From positions 5,590 to 69,589 of the forward strand of contig USCT01000010.1 of NCBI GenBank assembly GCA_900553185.1: a stretch of DNA of 64,000 nt. Direction: 5' to 3'. Positions 1 through 10,800 of this stretch are shown here, piece by piece (position 1 is the first letter of the stretch; every line of letters begins with the position of its first letter). Source of the DNA: an uncultured Bacteroides sp. (GTDB lineage Bacteria; Bacteroidota; Bacteroidia; Bacteroidales; Bacteroidaceae). A program made the position numbers and the translations under genes. The notes under the pieces are model-generated. The model saw only the letters and a list, made by a program, of their open reading frames with translations, did no database searches and was not told the DNA's origin.

Positions 1-1325
1 GATTCGATACTCCGTTGCGAAGAAGTAGCTTTGTTTTTCTGTTCGAAGAAATAGTCGCAGGCACTGATGAAGCGTTTCCATACGGCATCCGAATGCTTCT
101 TGGCTACCGGACCAATGGTTTTCCATTCTTTCTGGAGTTTGGTCAGGATTTCGGCGGTTTCTTTCCAGTCGGTACTGTCTTTCAGTGATTCAGCCTTTTC
201 ACACAACGCTTTCTTCTTTTCCAGATTTTCGGCCATACTCTCTTTGATTGATTTAAAGAAAGCAGCTTTGCGTCTGAAAAATTCATCGCATGCGGCACGA
301 AAACGTTCGAATATCTTTACGTTCATCTTCTGTGGGGCATAACCTATCGTTTTCCATTTGGCTTGCAGGGCGAGGATTTCCTGAGTCTTATCTTCCCAGT
401 CGGCAAAAGTCTTGAATGTATCGTATTCCATGGACTCTACGATTTCGCAAATAACTGTTTTTTGGTCCAGATTATGTTGTTCTTTTTCCTTTAGTTCTTC
501 AAAATGTTGCTGGTGGCGGCGGTTAACAATCGTGGATGCAGCCTTGAAACGTGCCCAAATGCTTTCGCGCAGTTCTTTGGCCACCGGGCCGATACCGCGA
601 AATTCCTGATGTAATTTCTGGAGCTGATGAAATGCTGAAACTACATCCGGTTCTGTGGCTAGTTTTTCGGCAGCCTCACACAGATGTTCCTTGGCTTCCA
701 GATTTTTCTTGAAGTCATATTCGCGGAATTCATTGTTCAGTTTCAGCATGTCATAGAATTTTTCGGTATAAAGCTGATAGCTTTTCCATAATTCATTGAC
801 TTTGGCTGCTGGAACTTGTTTAATATCGTTCCATTCCTGCTGTAACTGTTTGAATTCATTATATCGTTTACCGCTATCTTCAGGCGATTCGGTAAATTCT
901 TTCATTTTGTCGAGAATAGCCAGTTTTTTAACCAGATTCTCTTCTTTTTCCTGTTCCTGGGCGGCGGTTAAGGCATTTCTTTTCTCCTTGATGGCGCTCA
1001 TAACTTGCTTGAATTCTGCTTCCAGCGGATCTGTGGCAGGAGTGAAATCTTCGGCTTTTCCACCTTGTTCGATGAATGCTTTACGTGCCGTTTCCTGTTC
1101 GGCTTTATGTAGTTTGTAGAAATTCTGTTTCAGTGAATCGATTTCCTGTTTATCTGCGTTGCAGGCGTCTTCATTTATTTCTTTCAGACGCTGTATGATC
1201 TCTTCTTTTGTCAGCTTGGCAGGGGAAGTTACATTTTCTGTTTCTTCGGTAAGGGGAACCGAAACAGACGGTGTGTTTTCTACCGCAGTTTCAGTTAACG
1301 GGCGGTTTGTATCATTTAATTCCAT
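1..1325 (-). CDS. DUF349 domain protein (3' end outside window)
   Basis: The reading frame opens at an ATG at 1325 on the minus strand and stays open to the window edge, giving about 441 visible residues; the C-terminus is missing. After a Thr/Glu/Val-rich leader of about 40 residues it is almost entirely charged alpha-helix, with repeated units of the form L...W..IG.......W..F..A...F, for example around nt 550-620 (IGPVAKELRESIWARFKAA), 290-350 (IGYAPQKMN) and 70-130 (IGPVAKKHSDAVWKRF). That pattern is the DUF349 repeat. No signal peptide or membrane segment is visible, so it is probably cytoplasmic. The function of these proteins in Bacteroidetes is not established. It is read on the same strand as mgtE, but a terminator separates them. 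Confidence 0.85.
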   Translation of the reverse strand, partial: MELNDTNRPLTETAVENTPSVSVPLTEETENVTSPAKLTKEEIIQRLKEINEDACNADKQEIDSLKQNFYKLHKAEQETARKAFIEQGGKAEDFTPATDPLEAEFKQVMSAIKEKRNALTAAQEQEKEENLVKKLAILDKMKEFTESPEDSGKRYNEFKQLQQEWNDIKQVPAAKVNELWKSYQLYTEKFYDMLKLNNEFREYDFKKNLEAKEHLCEAAEKLATEPDVVSAFHQLQKLHQEFRGIGPVAKELRESIWARFKAASTIVNRRHQQHFEELKEKEQHNLDQKTVICEIVESMEYDTFKTFADWEDKTQEILALQAKWKTIGYAPQKMNVKIFERFRAACDEFFRRKAAFFKSIKESMAENLEKKKALCEKAESLKDSTDWKETAEILTKLQKEWKTIGPVAKKHSDAVWKRFISACDYFFEQKNKATSSQRSIE

Positions 1326-1519
1326 CGTGTGTAGATTTTAAGAGTATTCTTACTTAAAGTATCATTACAAAATAAACAAATAAAATCTGATTTTCATATT
1401 TTTTTGCAAGTTATTTTTCATTTTATTGTCGGTTTTCCAATCTTGCGGGAGAAAATGTGACGAAAATGAGTAGAAAGATTCTTTAAAAGAGTTAAAATGC
1501 GGTTGTAACAGGACGAAAA

Positions 1520-1550
1520 GAGGGAAACAAAAGCCGTATGTGTTTCCCTC
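1520..1550 (-). terminator. Rho-independent terminator of mgtE
   Basis: Perfect 10-bp inverted repeat (GAGGGAAACA at 1520-1529, TGTTTCCCTC at 1541-1550) with an 11-nt loop. On the minus strand it is followed by TTTTCG. It lies 29 nt past the mgtE stop codon, which fits termination of mgtE before the DUF349 gene. Confidence 0.75.
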
Positions 1551-1578
1551 TCGAAGAAGTATAATATAATAAGGTGTA

Positions 1579-2919
1579 TCAGGATAACATGACTGTTATT
1601 CCCATGTACATCAACATGCCAATAATATCGTTTGTGATGGAGATAAACGGACCGGTAGCAATGGCTGGGTCTATTTTCAGTTTCTCCAGTGTCATGGGGA
1701 CTAGTGTTCCAAAAATGGAAGCAAACATTACTACTGCAAATAAGCTGATAGAAACTGAATAGCTGACTGTAGCACTGGCTCCAAACCGGATGAAATTGTA
1801 AATGTATACCAGCATGGAAATAATTGTTGCGTTGATGAGGGCAACGACCGATTCTTTCATTACCTGTTTCAGTGTGTTCTGTGCATTCAGTGAGCTGTTT
1901 GCCAAACCTTGTACGACCAATGCGGAAGATTGGGTTCCAACGTTACCTCCTGTACCGCCAATTAGCGGAATATAAAGTGCCATTTCGGGATGTGCGGCAA
2001 AAGTGGAATCAAAATTTCCGAGGATCATGGAGTTTCCGATTCCTCCCAGCATACCGATAAGCAACCAGGGCAGGCGGGCTGTTGTCTGACGGAAGACATT
2101 ATCATCCGATTCTACGTCTTGTGACAAACCGGATGCCAACTGGTAATCTCGTTCTGCCTGTTCACGAACCTCATCCATGACATCGTCGACGGTGATACGT
2201 CCTACCAGTCGTCCGATACTGTCTATTACCGGAACAGCTACCAGGTCGTATTTCTCGATGATTTGTACCACTTCCTCGATGGGAGTATCTACGTGTACGG
2301 ATACCGGGTCTTTTTTCATCACGTGCTTTACTTTGGAGACAGACGGGCTGGAAATCATTTTCTTCAGCGGAAAAACTCCTCGCAGGCGTTCGTCGTCGTC
2401 TACTACATAAACGTAATAGATTTCGTCCATGTCTTCTGCTTGAATTCGCATTTCACGCAAGCATTCCGGCATACTCCAGTTTTCGTTTACTACCACCATT
2501 TCGGTACCCATCAAACCACCGGCGGTATCTTCGTCATATTTCAGCAGGTCGACGATGTCGCCGGCCTGTTCGATATCTTCGATGTGCGAAAGGACTTCTT
2601 CCTGTTTGTCTTCGTCCATTTCGCGGATGATGTCGACGGCATCATCCGAATCCATATAATCTACAAAACGCTTGGCAATGGTTTCTGAAGGCAGAATATC
2701 CAGAAAACGCTTTCGTGCGTCTTCGTCCATTTCAATCAATACATCGGCTGCTTTTTCATTATCCAGCAGCAAATAGATGAAACGTGCTTCTTCGGCATCC
2801 AGTTCGTTGCAAAGCTCGGCGATGTCGGCAGGATGCAGTCCATTCAGGTACTCTTTCAGTTTTTCCGATTCCTTATGCTCTATCAGCTCGGAAACGTTTT
2901 TTAATTCGTCGTTGCTCAT
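1579..2919 (-). CDS. mgtE: Magnesium transporter MgtE
   Basis: 446 residues, the normal length of the family, which forms dimeric Mg2+ channels of the inner membrane gated by cytoplasmic Mg2+. The N-terminal acidic helical MgtE_N domain (about residues 15-125, with LHPADIAELCNELDAEE) is followed by a CBS pair (about 135-260, including DPVSVHVDTPIEEVV and GRITVDDVMDEV) and a C-terminal membrane domain of five helices. The family signature GGTGGNVGTQSSALVVQGL is intact in the second helix. It is followed upstream by rsmA on the same strand, 38 nt away, so the two may share a transcript. Start chosen at the ATG that gives the full N domain. Confidence 0.96.
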   Translation of the reverse strand: MSNDELKNVSELIEHKESEKLKEYLNGLHPADIAELCNELDAEEARFIYLLLDNEKAADVLIEMDEDARKRFLDILPSETIAKRFVDYMDSDDAVDIIREMDEDKQEEVLSHIEDIEQAGDIVDLLKYDEDTAGGLMGTEMVVVNENWSMPECLREMRIQAEDMDEIYYVYVVDDDERLRGVFPLKKMISSPSVSKVKHVMKKDPVSVHVDTPIEEVVQIIEKYDLVAVPVIDSIGRLVGRITVDDVMDEVREQAERDYQLASGLSQDVESDDNVFRQTTARLPWLLIGMLGGIGNSMILGNFDSTFAAHPEMALYIPLIGGTGGNVGTQSSALVVQGLANSSLNAQNTLKQVMKESVVALINATIISMLVYIYNFIRFGASATVSYSVSISLFAVVMFASIFGTLVPMTLEKLKIDPAIATGPFISITNDIIGMLMYMGITVMLS

Positions 2920-2957
2920 CCTGGTAAGTAATTAGAAAGGTTTGTAGTATAGCGTAG

Positions 2958-3764
2958 TTATTCCCGTTTAATTTCTTCTGTTTCAGATAAAGCCTGTTCC
3001 ACCCGATTGGTCAGTTCTACAAAGTCTGCTACCGAAAGCTGCTCCGGACGTTTGTTGAATATCGGGTCGGCGCTCAGGGGACTGTTCTTGTCTAATATCG
3101 GTGAGATGGAATTCCGTAAGGTTTTCCGTCGCTGATTGAAGGTGGTTTTTACGATCTGTTTAAACAGTTTTTCGTTACAACCCAGTTCCTGTGCATCGTT
3201 TCGAGTCATTCGGATGACCGCACTTTTCACCTTTGGTGGTGGATTGAATACATGTTCGTGTACCGTGAACAGGTATTCTACGTGATACCAGGCTTGTATG
3301 AGTACACTCAGGATACCATAAGTCTTGTTTCCCGGCTTTGCGGCAATACGTTCGGCTACTTCCTTTTGTATCATACCGGTACAACATGGAATCAGATTCT
3401 TATTGTCGAGCATTTTAAAGAAAATCTGACTGGATATGTTATACGGATAATTTCCCGTCAGCACAAAAGGTTTCCCTTCGAACAGCTGTTGTAGGTCCAT
3501 TTTCAGAAAATCCTGTTCGATGATATTGTTTCCTAGCTGAACGAAATTTTCTTTCAGGTAAGCCACCGATTCGAAATCCAGTTCCACTACCTTCAGTGGT
3601 CTTCCTTTGGGTATGAGAAATTGCGTAAGTACGCCCATTCCCGGTCCTACTTCCAGAATCGGAATATCAGGGCATGTATTTACCGTGTCGGCTATGTCTT
3701 GAGCTACCTGCAAATCCTTGAGAAAATGCTGTCCTAAAAACTTTTTGGGTTTGACTAATTTCAT
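2958..3764 (-). CDS. rsmA: 16S rRNA (A1518/A1519) N6-dimethyltransferase
   Basis: 268 residues, family-typical (KsgA/RsmA). It dimethylates two adjacent adenosines in the 3' hairpin of 16S rRNA late in small-subunit assembly, using S-adenosylmethionine. Seen: KFLGQHFL at the N-terminus, motif I ILEVGPGMGVLT (about residues 36-47), the catalytic motif as NYPYNIS (about 104) where most homologues have NLPYNIS, and the C-terminal TTFNQRRKTLRNS signature. It shares a 92-bp divergent intergenic region with the flippase-like gene and precedes mgtE on the same strand. Confidence 0.96.
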   Translation of the reverse strand: MKLVKPKKFLGQHFLKDLQVAQDIADTVNTCPDIPILEVGPGMGVLTQFLIPKGRPLKVVELDFESVAYLKENFVQLGNNIIEQDFLKMDLQQLFEGKPFVLTGNYPYNISSQIFFKMLDNKNLIPCCTGMIQKEVAERIAAKPGNKTYGILSVLIQAWYHVEYLFTVHEHVFNPPPKVKSAVIRMTRNDAQELGCNEKLFKQIVKTTFNQRRKTLRNSISPILDKNSPLSADPIFNKRPEQLSVADFVELTNRVEQALSETEEIKRE

Positions 3765-3811
3765 TCAGTAAATAATTTCAAGTTCTTGAATGCTTTTTGT
3801 GTGCAAAAAAT

Positions 3812-3819
3812 TATCTTTG
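3812..3819 (+). promoter_or_regulatory. Candidate -7 box for flippase-like gene and pepD
   Basis: TATCTTTG, a match to TAnnTTTG, about 38 nt upstream of the TTG start at 3857. The only upstream TTG at near-correct distance (3786-3788) leaves a 23-nt spacer, slightly long. Confidence 0.45.
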
Positions 3820-3826
3820 CATCGTG

Positions 3827-3834
3827 CAAATTTA
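3827..3834 (-). promoter_or_regulatory. Candidate -7 box for rsmA
   Basis: Minus-strand TAAATTTG matches the Bacteroidetes -7 consensus TAnnTTTG, about 63 nt upstream of the rsmA start. No clear TTG at -33, so this rests on the -7 box alone. Confidence 0.35.
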
Positions 3835-3856
3835 AGCATTAATCTTCATATTTCGA

Positions 3857-4867
3857 TTGATTTTGGAACGAACTGAGAGAAAAAATATATTGAATAAGAT
3901 CTGGCAAATCGGATTCCCGTTGGCTTTGGGCATCGTGATATTGGTTTGGATTTACCATGATTTTGATTTTCGTCAGGTGTGGTATGTCCTGAATGGCGAA
4001 ATGAATTACTGGTGGATGTTATTTTCCCTGGTTTTCGGGGTATTGGGACATCTGTTTCGTGGCTGGCGGTGGAATCTTACCTTGGCTCCTCTGGGTGAGT
4101 ATCCCAAGATTTCTGACAGTGTATATGCCGTGTTTGTTTCATACGCGGCCAATTTGGTCGTTCCACGGGTAGGAGAGATATCCCGTTGTGGAATTTTGGC
4201 CAAGTATGATGGAGTATCCTTCTCGAAATCATTGGGTACAGTTGTTACCGAGCGCTTGATTGATTCGTTGTGTGTTATTCTGATAACAGGTGTGACCCTT
4301 CTGCTTCAGTCGCGTGTTTTTTCCGATTTCTTTGCAAAAACGGGTACCAATATCGGTTTTTTTGCCGAACTGTTTACTTCTACAAACTTTTATATTACGT
4401 TGGTTTGTATATTTGCTTTGATTATATTGGTGGTATACCTGTTGCGTCATTTGGCTTTCTTTGCAAAGGTGCGTGGTGTCCTGGCTAATATATGGATTGG
4501 TTGTTTGTCGCTGAAGAATGTTAAGAATCTGCCTTTGTTTGTTATGTATACGATAGGAATCTGGGCGTGTTATTTCTTTCAGTTTTACGTAGCTTTTTTC
4601 TGTTTTGATTTTTCGGCCGATTTAGGCTGGATGCCTGCGTTGGTCATGTTTGTGGTGGGAAGTATTGCTGTGGCGGTTCCTACTCCCAATGGAGCCGGTC
4701 CGTGGCATTTCGCTGTTATTACGATGATGATGATGTATGGGGTAAATCGGGAAGATGCAGGAATATTTGCCCTGCTTGTGCATGGAATTCAAACCTTTTT
4801 GTTAATTTTGTTAGGCATATATGGATTGGTGGCATTGCCGCTTACAAATAAAAAGAAAACATTATGA
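3857..4867 (+). CDS. Flippase-like / LPG synthase TM-region membrane protein
   Basis: 336 residues with about eight hydrophobic helices and no soluble domain. The pattern (GHLFRGWRWNLTLAPLG, then VPRVGEISRCGILAKYDGVSFSKSLGTVVTERLIDSL, and near the end PTPNGAGPWHFAV) is that of PF03706 integral membrane proteins (UPF0104), related to the flippase half of lysyl-phosphatidylglycerol synthases. The soluble aminoacyl-transferase half is absent, so lipid or polyisoprenoid-linked substrate transport is only inferred. There is no ATG near the N-terminus: the start is TTG at 3857, with other TTG codons at 3863 and 3890 possible. Its stop overlaps the pepD start by 4 nt (ATGA), implying translational coupling. 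Confidence 0.85.
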   Translation: MILERTERKNILNKIWQIGFPLALGIVILVWIYHDFDFRQVWYVLNGEMNYWWMLFSLVFGVLGHLFRGWRWNLTLAPLGEYPKISDSVYAVFVSYAANLVVPRVGEISRCGILAKYDGVSFSKSLGTVVTERLIDSLCVILITGVTLLLQSRVFSDFFAKTGTNIGFFAELFTSTNFYITLVCIFALIILVVYLLRHLAFFAKVRGVLANIWIGCLSLKNVKNLPLFVMYTIGIWACYFFQFYVAFFCFDFSADLGWMPALVMFVVGSIAVAVPTPNGAGPWHFAVITMMMMYGVNREDAGIFALLVHGIQTFLLILLGIYGLVALPLTNKKKTL

Positions 4868-6321
4868 GTGAACTTCTTTCTTTAGCTCCACAGAATGTGT
4901 GGAAACATTTCTATTCTTTGACTCAGATTCCTCGTCCGTCAGGGCATCTGACCAAGGTACAGGCATTCTTGCTGGATTTCGGCAAGCGTGTAGGTGTTGA
5001 ATCATTTCAGGACGAAGCCGGAAATATCATTTATCGTAAGCCTGCTACTCCGGGTATGGAAAACCGGAAGACAGTAATTCTGCAGGCTCACATGGATATG
5101 GTTCCGCAGAAGAACAATGAAACCTGTCATGATTTTGAAAATGATCCGATACAGACGGTTGTTGATGGAGAATGGGTAAAGGCCAAAGGTACGACCTTGG
5201 GATCAGACGATGGTATGGGTGTAGCGGCCATCATGGCAGTGATGGAAGATAAGACATTGAAACACGGCCCATTGGTAGGTCTGATTACAGCCGACGAGGA
5301 AACTGGTATGTATGGAGCTTTTGGTTTGAAGCCAGGTACCATAGAAGGTGATATCCTGTTGAATCTGGATTCAGAAGAGGAGGGTGAACTTTACATCGGT
5401 TGTGCAGGCGGTGAAGATCTGACGGCTACTTTACAATATAAGGAAGAAGAAACCGATCCGACGGATGTAGCTTTGAAGGTGACTCTGAAAGGATTGCATG
5501 GAGGACATTCCGGTATTCAGGCTGGTTGTGGTTTTGCCAATGCCAACAAGCTGATGGCCCGCTTCATGAATCAGGTTATCGCTTACGATGAGGCCTGTCT
5601 GGTATCATGGGTAGGTGGAAACATGCGTAATGCCATTCCACGGGAATGTGAGGTTATCATTACGGTTCCTGAGACAGAAGTAGAAGACGTCATCGCATAC
5701 GTAGGAGAATGCCAGCAGGTATGGCAGGAAGAGTTCGATACGATTGAAGAAGGTATCGAGTTCAAGGTCGAACGAGTAGAGTTGCCAGCTTACATGGTAC
5801 CGGAAGAAATCCGGGATAATCTGGTAGATGCCATTTATGCCTGTCCGAACGGAGTAGAACGCTACATTCCGACGATTCCGGATACAGTAGAGACTTCTTC
5901 CAATCTGGCTATAGTAGAAATCGGTGGCGGAAAGGCTGAAATCAAGATTCTGACCCGTAGCGCACGTGAATCGATGAAAGATTACCGCAATACGGCTTTG
6001 GAAAGCTGCTTCTCAATGGCCGGAATGCATGTGGAACGTTCGGGCGGTTATTCAGGCTGGGAACCGAATGTCAATTCACCCATCCTGCACGCCATGAAGA
6101 AATCTTATCAGGAACAGTTCGGTACAGAACCGGAAGTGAAGGTGATTCATGCCGGTCTGGAATGCGGTATTATCGGAGCTGTTATTTCTGATCTGGATAT
6201 GATTTCATTTGGACCGACCTTACAGTATCCGCATACTCCTAACGAACGTTGCCATATCCCGTCAGTAGCCAAGTTCTATGATTTCCTGGTTGCTACGTTG
6301 GCAAATACACCGGAAAAATAA
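4864..6321 (+). CDS. pepD: Aminoacyl-histidine dipeptidase (M20C)
   Basis: 485 residues, usual for PepD, a two-zinc cytosolic dipeptidase that cleaves Xaa-His and other dipeptides. Metal-site motifs are present in order: HMDMV (about residue 80), SDDGMG (about 118), DEETGMYGA (catalytic and metal Glu, about 150), LDSEEEGELYIGCAGG (about 175), the dimerisation-domain GLHGGHSG, and HAGLECGIIG near the C-terminus. Starts on the ATG that overlaps the flippase-like gene stop. A strong terminator follows. Confidence 0.96.
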   Translation: MSELLSLAPQNVWKHFYSLTQIPRPSGHLTKVQAFLLDFGKRVGVESFQDEAGNIIYRKPATPGMENRKTVILQAHMDMVPQKNNETCHDFENDPIQTVVDGEWVKAKGTTLGSDDGMGVAAIMAVMEDKTLKHGPLVGLITADEETGMYGAFGLKPGTIEGDILLNLDSEEEGELYIGCAGGEDLTATLQYKEEETDPTDVALKVTLKGLHGGHSGIQAGCGFANANKLMARFMNQVIAYDEACLVSWVGGNMRNAIPRECEVIITVPETEVEDVIAYVGECQQVWQEEFDTIEEGIEFKVERVELPAYMVPEEIRDNLVDAIYACPNGVERYIPTIPDTVETSSNLAIVEIGGGKAEIKILTRSARESMKDYRNTALESCFSMAGMHVERSGGYSGWEPNVNSPILHAMKKSYQEQFGTEPEVKVIHAGLECGIIGAVISDLDMISFGPTLQYPHTPNERCHIPSVAKFYDFLVATLANTPEK

Positions 6322-6364
6322 TCGGTTCGCTACTAGAGTGACGGTTGGTTCCGCAACAAGATAA

Positions 6365-6416
6365 AAAGGGTGTCAAAATGTTAGGATTAAGTCTGATATG
6401 TATTTTGACACCCTTT
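6365..6416 (+). terminator. Terminator after pepD
   Basis: Perfect 15-bp arms, AAAGGGTGTCAAAAT (6365-6379) and ATTTTGACACCCTTT (6402-6416), 44 nt past the pepD stop. The A/T-rich ends could serve either strand. Confidence 0.85.
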
Positions 6417-6510
6417 CTGTATCCGAATGGACCTTTTTGTGAGTGTATGTTTTACTTCCATGAATGAGTAAAGATTACTATGAGAAAATTTTATAAGACA
6501 GATAAATAAA

Positions 6511-7734
6511 ATGAATAGAAGATGGATGTATGTGATAGGTGTTTCTTGTCTGTTGGGCGCTTGTCAGTCTGCTAGACAGAAAGCAGGAATTGATTCTTTG
6601 ACTGTCATTGATGTGGCGGGTACGATGGAAAAACTGGAAGAACTGAAGATAACAGATTTGGGCAAGGAGGTACGTTATCTGCCGTTGGAAACGAATGACT
6701 CTTGTCTGATAGGGAATGATCCGAAACTTCTGGTATTGGACAAGCTGATTCTTGTACAGTCGAACAGTACTTTGTACAGCTTTGACAAGAAGACAGGCCG
6801 TTTTCTGAACACTATCGGGCATATAGGAGAAGACCCGCGAGGCTATAGCAGCAATTATCCGGTTTATAATGAGCAAAATGGCTTGCTCTATTTCAGCCGA
6901 CAGCCTGACCAGTTACAGAAGTATGACCTGCAAGGGCATTATCGGGGAAAGGTTACTGTTGCTACACCACCAACCATGCCTACCAACTACGTTTTCGTGG
7001 ATACACTGTTAGTGGGCTATTACAACAACTTGGCCCAACAGAATACTCATACCCGCACTTTGGCTTTCTTTACAGAAACCGGACAACTGACCGATACGGT
7101 AAACAGTCTTTTACCTCCGCTTCCGACCATGCAAATTAGTGACATTGCTTCCATTACTGTCATGAAGTATGGAAATGCAGGAGCAATCTTGACACAATTC
7201 CAGGATGGTACGTCATCCGTTGGTGTATCTGGTTCTGTTCCTTTGTGGAAGCAAGAAGGATGGCTACGTTTCAAGGACACGTTCAATGACACCATTTATA
7301 ATGTAACGGCTACGGGTACACTTAGTCCTTATGCTGTTTTTAATCTTGGAGAATACCGTCTGAAGCCACAGGCACGTTGGAGTTCTTCCGAAGTGGGCGA
7401 TAAATTGCTTCCTGTTTTTATATTGGAAACGGAACGTAATTTCTTTTTCCAATGTGTTGAAGGGTTAAAAAATACGTTGAATGGTGTTTATGACAAACAG
7501 ACCGGGATAACCCGTATGAATCGGGAAGAGGATGGATTTACCGATGATGTGAATGGATTTCTGCCCTTTAAGCCGAATACATGCAGTGCTCAGGGAGAAT
7601 ATGTGCAGATTGTAGATGTCGGTGATGTGTTGGATTGGTTGGATGAACATCCTGAGGTTAAAGATAATCAAGCATTAGCCCCGTTGCTGGAATTGAATGA
7701 AGAGGACAATCCTGTGATTGTTCTGGTGCAATGA
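6511..7734 (+). CDS. BF3164-family lipoprotein (six-bladed propeller)
   Basis: 407 residues. The first 18 residues form a lipoprotein signal, MNRRWMYVIGVSCLLGAC, with lipobox LGAC and the lipidated Cys at position 18, so the protein is membrane-anchored on the periplasmic or outer face. The rest is beta-rich with repeated blade-like segments (LVLDKLILVQSNSTLYSFDKKTG, LYFSRQPDQLQKYDLQG), as in the TolB-like BF3164/6-bladed propeller lipoproteins abundant in Bacteroidales. The role is unknown; substrate binding at the cell surface is only a guess. It has its own terminator. Confidence 0.8.
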   Translation: MNRRWMYVIGVSCLLGACQSARQKAGIDSLTVIDVAGTMEKLEELKITDLGKEVRYLPLETNDSCLIGNDPKLLVLDKLILVQSNSTLYSFDKKTGRFLNTIGHIGEDPRGYSSNYPVYNEQNGLLYFSRQPDQLQKYDLQGHYRGKVTVATPPTMPTNYVFVDTLLVGYYNNLAQQNTHTRTLAFFTETGQLTDTVNSLLPPLPTMQISDIASITVMKYGNAGAILTQFQDGTSSVGVSGSVPLWKQEGWLRFKDTFNDTIYNVTATGTLSPYAVFNLGEYRLKPQARWSSSEVGDKLLPVFILETERNFFFQCVEGLKNTLNGVYDKQTGITRMNREEDGFTDDVNGFLPFKPNTCSAQGEYVQIVDVGDVLDWLDEHPEVKDNQALAPLLELNEEDNPVIVLVQ

Positions 7735-7758
7735 CTGGGTAATGAAAAATATTGGAGG

Positions 7759-7778
7759 CTGTTTCCGAAAGGAAGCAG
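7759..7778 (+). terminator. Terminator after the BF3164 lipoprotein
   Basis: Stem CTGTTTCC (7759-7766), GAAA tetraloop, GGAAGCAG (7771-7778) with one U-G type mismatch, followed by TTTCTTTTTT. Confidence 0.65.
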
Positions 7779-7887
7779 TTTCTTTTTTATGCCTGTTTGT
7801 TTCTTTTAATACAATTCTGTGCAGTAATCTGTCTGTTTTTTCCTTACTTTATAGAAACAAGTCATTTATCATCAAAAATATAGACTT

Positions 7888-10800
7888 ATGAGCAGATTAT
7901 TGTGTATTGGATTAATCTTGTTGGGAAGTTTTTTCCCTTTCAGGCTTTGTGCCCAGCAATACGATAGGATGTGGAAACAGGTAGAAGACTTTCAGAAGAA
8001 AGACCTGGTAGAATCGGTTATCGAATCGGTGGATGGAATTTACCGGAAAGCGAAGGAGGAACGGAATCTGCCTCAGTTGATGAAAGCCTTTCTGGTGCGT
8101 TCTTCGTACAGGATTGCCTTGACGCCCGATAGTTTGGAAGCGGAGCGTTTGGCTTTGGAAAAATGGGTGGCAGAAGAGACTGATTCCGTCGGAAAGGCAG
8201 TACTCAATAACCTGTTGGGGACAATGGCTTTGGAGGAGCAGCAGCCGGATTGGGAGAAGGCAATCCACTATTTTCGTCAGTCGTTGGTGGCAGAAGAGTT
8301 GTTGGGGAAAACTCCGGCGAAGGAGTTCCGTCCCATGACTGTTTCTGAATCCTTCAGTGAACGTTATTTCGATGACAACTTGTTTGATTTGTTGGTTCGG
8401 AGAGCAATCTTTTCTTTGTCTAACAATTGGAGTCTACGGATGAAGACTGAGGTGCAGGCGGAAATCCTGGCATTGTACGAACGTCTGATGGCATTCTATG
8501 ACGGAAAGAACCGGAATGCGGCCTTGCTTACTCGGACAGCCTACTTGATGACCCGTTCGGCAGGTAATATGTTTGTGATGCAATACCGTTTGGAGAATCA
8601 GGAAATTATCCGTCAACTGACAGAATTGGCTGAAACTTATCGTGGGGAAGAAGCCTGTGCAGATGTCTATTTGAAATTAGCTTATTTCTATAAACGGGAA
8701 CAGCAGCCTGCCAAGCAGTTGGAAGCTGTCCGTATCGGTTTGGAACTTTATCCTAAGTCAGACTTGAGAGAAGCGTTACAGCAGCAAGTTGATGAAGTTT
8801 TAGCTTCGGGATTAAGCATAGATATTCCATGGATATATCCGTCGCATGAAGTAAAAATGACGGTTCATTACAAGAATTTGAAAAAATTTACGTTGGAGTG
8901 GTATCGGTTGGAGATTTCACCAACTGCTTTTACCGGAGATACCGATCAGCCTGAACAACTGATTCGCCAGAAAGGGAAAAAGGCCGGAAGCTGTACATAT
9001 ACATTGACACCGGCTACCGATTATCTTCCCCACGATACTGTATTGACTTATCAGGTACCAGAAGCCGGTATTTACCTGTTGAAATTAATTCCGGAGGGAG
9101 ATAAGAAAGGTATTTCGTATACTTCTTTGTTTGTTTCTCCTTATCAGTTGGTGGCTATGCCTGTCAATTCCCATACATTCGAAGTGACTGCAGTCGACCG
9201 TTTGAACGGCTCTCCGATTCCTTATGCTGAGATAGTGACCTATACCCGTGAAAGCGGACAGTTCGTGCAGGAGCAGGTATATCCTACCGATGCGGAAGGA
9301 AAGGTATTGATTCCGTTGGCGGCGACTCGTTCCGGCTATCGTCCATTGAAATACATGCACGTACGTACTCCGGGCAATGATTTTATGGCTATCGGGGCAT
9401 CTGCCCTTTATGGTGGAAACTTCCACGAAGATGAAGATTCAGGATGGAAACAACGGGTCGCTTTGTTTTCCGACCGTTCTTTATATCGGCCGGGACAGAT
9501 TTTACGTCTTTCGGGAGTTGTTTACCGGCAATTAGGCGATTCTTTGGAAGTGATTCCTGCCGTTACCCGTGAATTGAGCGTTTATGGAGGAGGAAAAGAA
9601 GTAGCAAAAGTTTCTGTACGAACAGATGAATATGGTGTCTTTACCGTCGATATTCCACTGCCGATGACCCTGCTTCCGGGAATTTTCCGGGCAACTGTAA
9701 CCGGTGAAGCGAGTCTGTCATTCCGGATAGAAGAATACAAACGGCCCACGTTTGATGTAGTGCTTTCTCCTTATCAGACAGCTTATCAGGTGGGGGATAG
9801 TTTGCAGATAAACGGAGAAGCCCGTTTCTTTTCCGGAGCTCCGGTACGCGCGGCTAAGGTCAGCTATCGGGTGATACGCTCCAAGAACTGGTTCTGGCGG
9901 GGAAGTTTCGATTCGGAAGAACTGGTTAACGGAGTATTACAGACCGATGCAGAAGGAAAATTTACGGTTCCTGTCTGGTTGAAGCCGCCTGCGGATGCCG
10001 ATAAGGAAGGAAATATGATTTATTATTACAATTATCAGGTGGTAGCTGAAGTGACCGAGAATTCGGGAGAAACACAGGAAGGAAGTACTGATTTACCTGT
10101 GGGCCATTATTCCATAGGCTTGGACATTAAAGGTCTTGATGAGATGGTACCTCGCGAGAAGCAATTGAAAATCCAGTTCCAGGCTTTGAATCTCAATCGG
10201 CAGCCGGTTGAGGTCGAGGTTGAATACCAGGTTTATGCGTTGGATGAGGACTTGAAGCAAGGGAAACTTTGTTACGCAGGAAAGGTGATGTCGCAGCAGT
10301 CGTGGGTACCGGCCGAAGTCTGGGCATTACCTGCCGGACGTTACCGGATGGTGGCGACTGTTACAGATGAACTGAATCGGAAGACGCAGGATGAGCAGGA
10401 TTTTGTCTTGTTCTCGTTGGATGATACCCGGTTGCCGGTTCCGATGACTGATTGGTTTTATCAGGACGGAGAGAGTTTGACTACAGAACATCCCGCTACG
10501 GTATATATCGGTTCTGCCGAAGATAGTGTACACCTGTTTGTGGATATATATCGTGCAGACCGCCGGATTGAATCCCGTCGGTTGATACTCAACCATGAAA
10601 TAAAGAAGTTTACGTTTCCATATCGGGAAGAATATGGTGATGGTATTTCGGTGAATTTCGCTTTTCTTCGGAAGGACTACTTGCATAGCCATCTGGTACG
10701 GCTTACCCGTCCGGAACCGGACAAAAGTCTGGTGTTGAAATGGGAGACTTTCCGTGACCGGTTGGAACCGGGAAATCAGGAAACCTGGACATTGCGGATA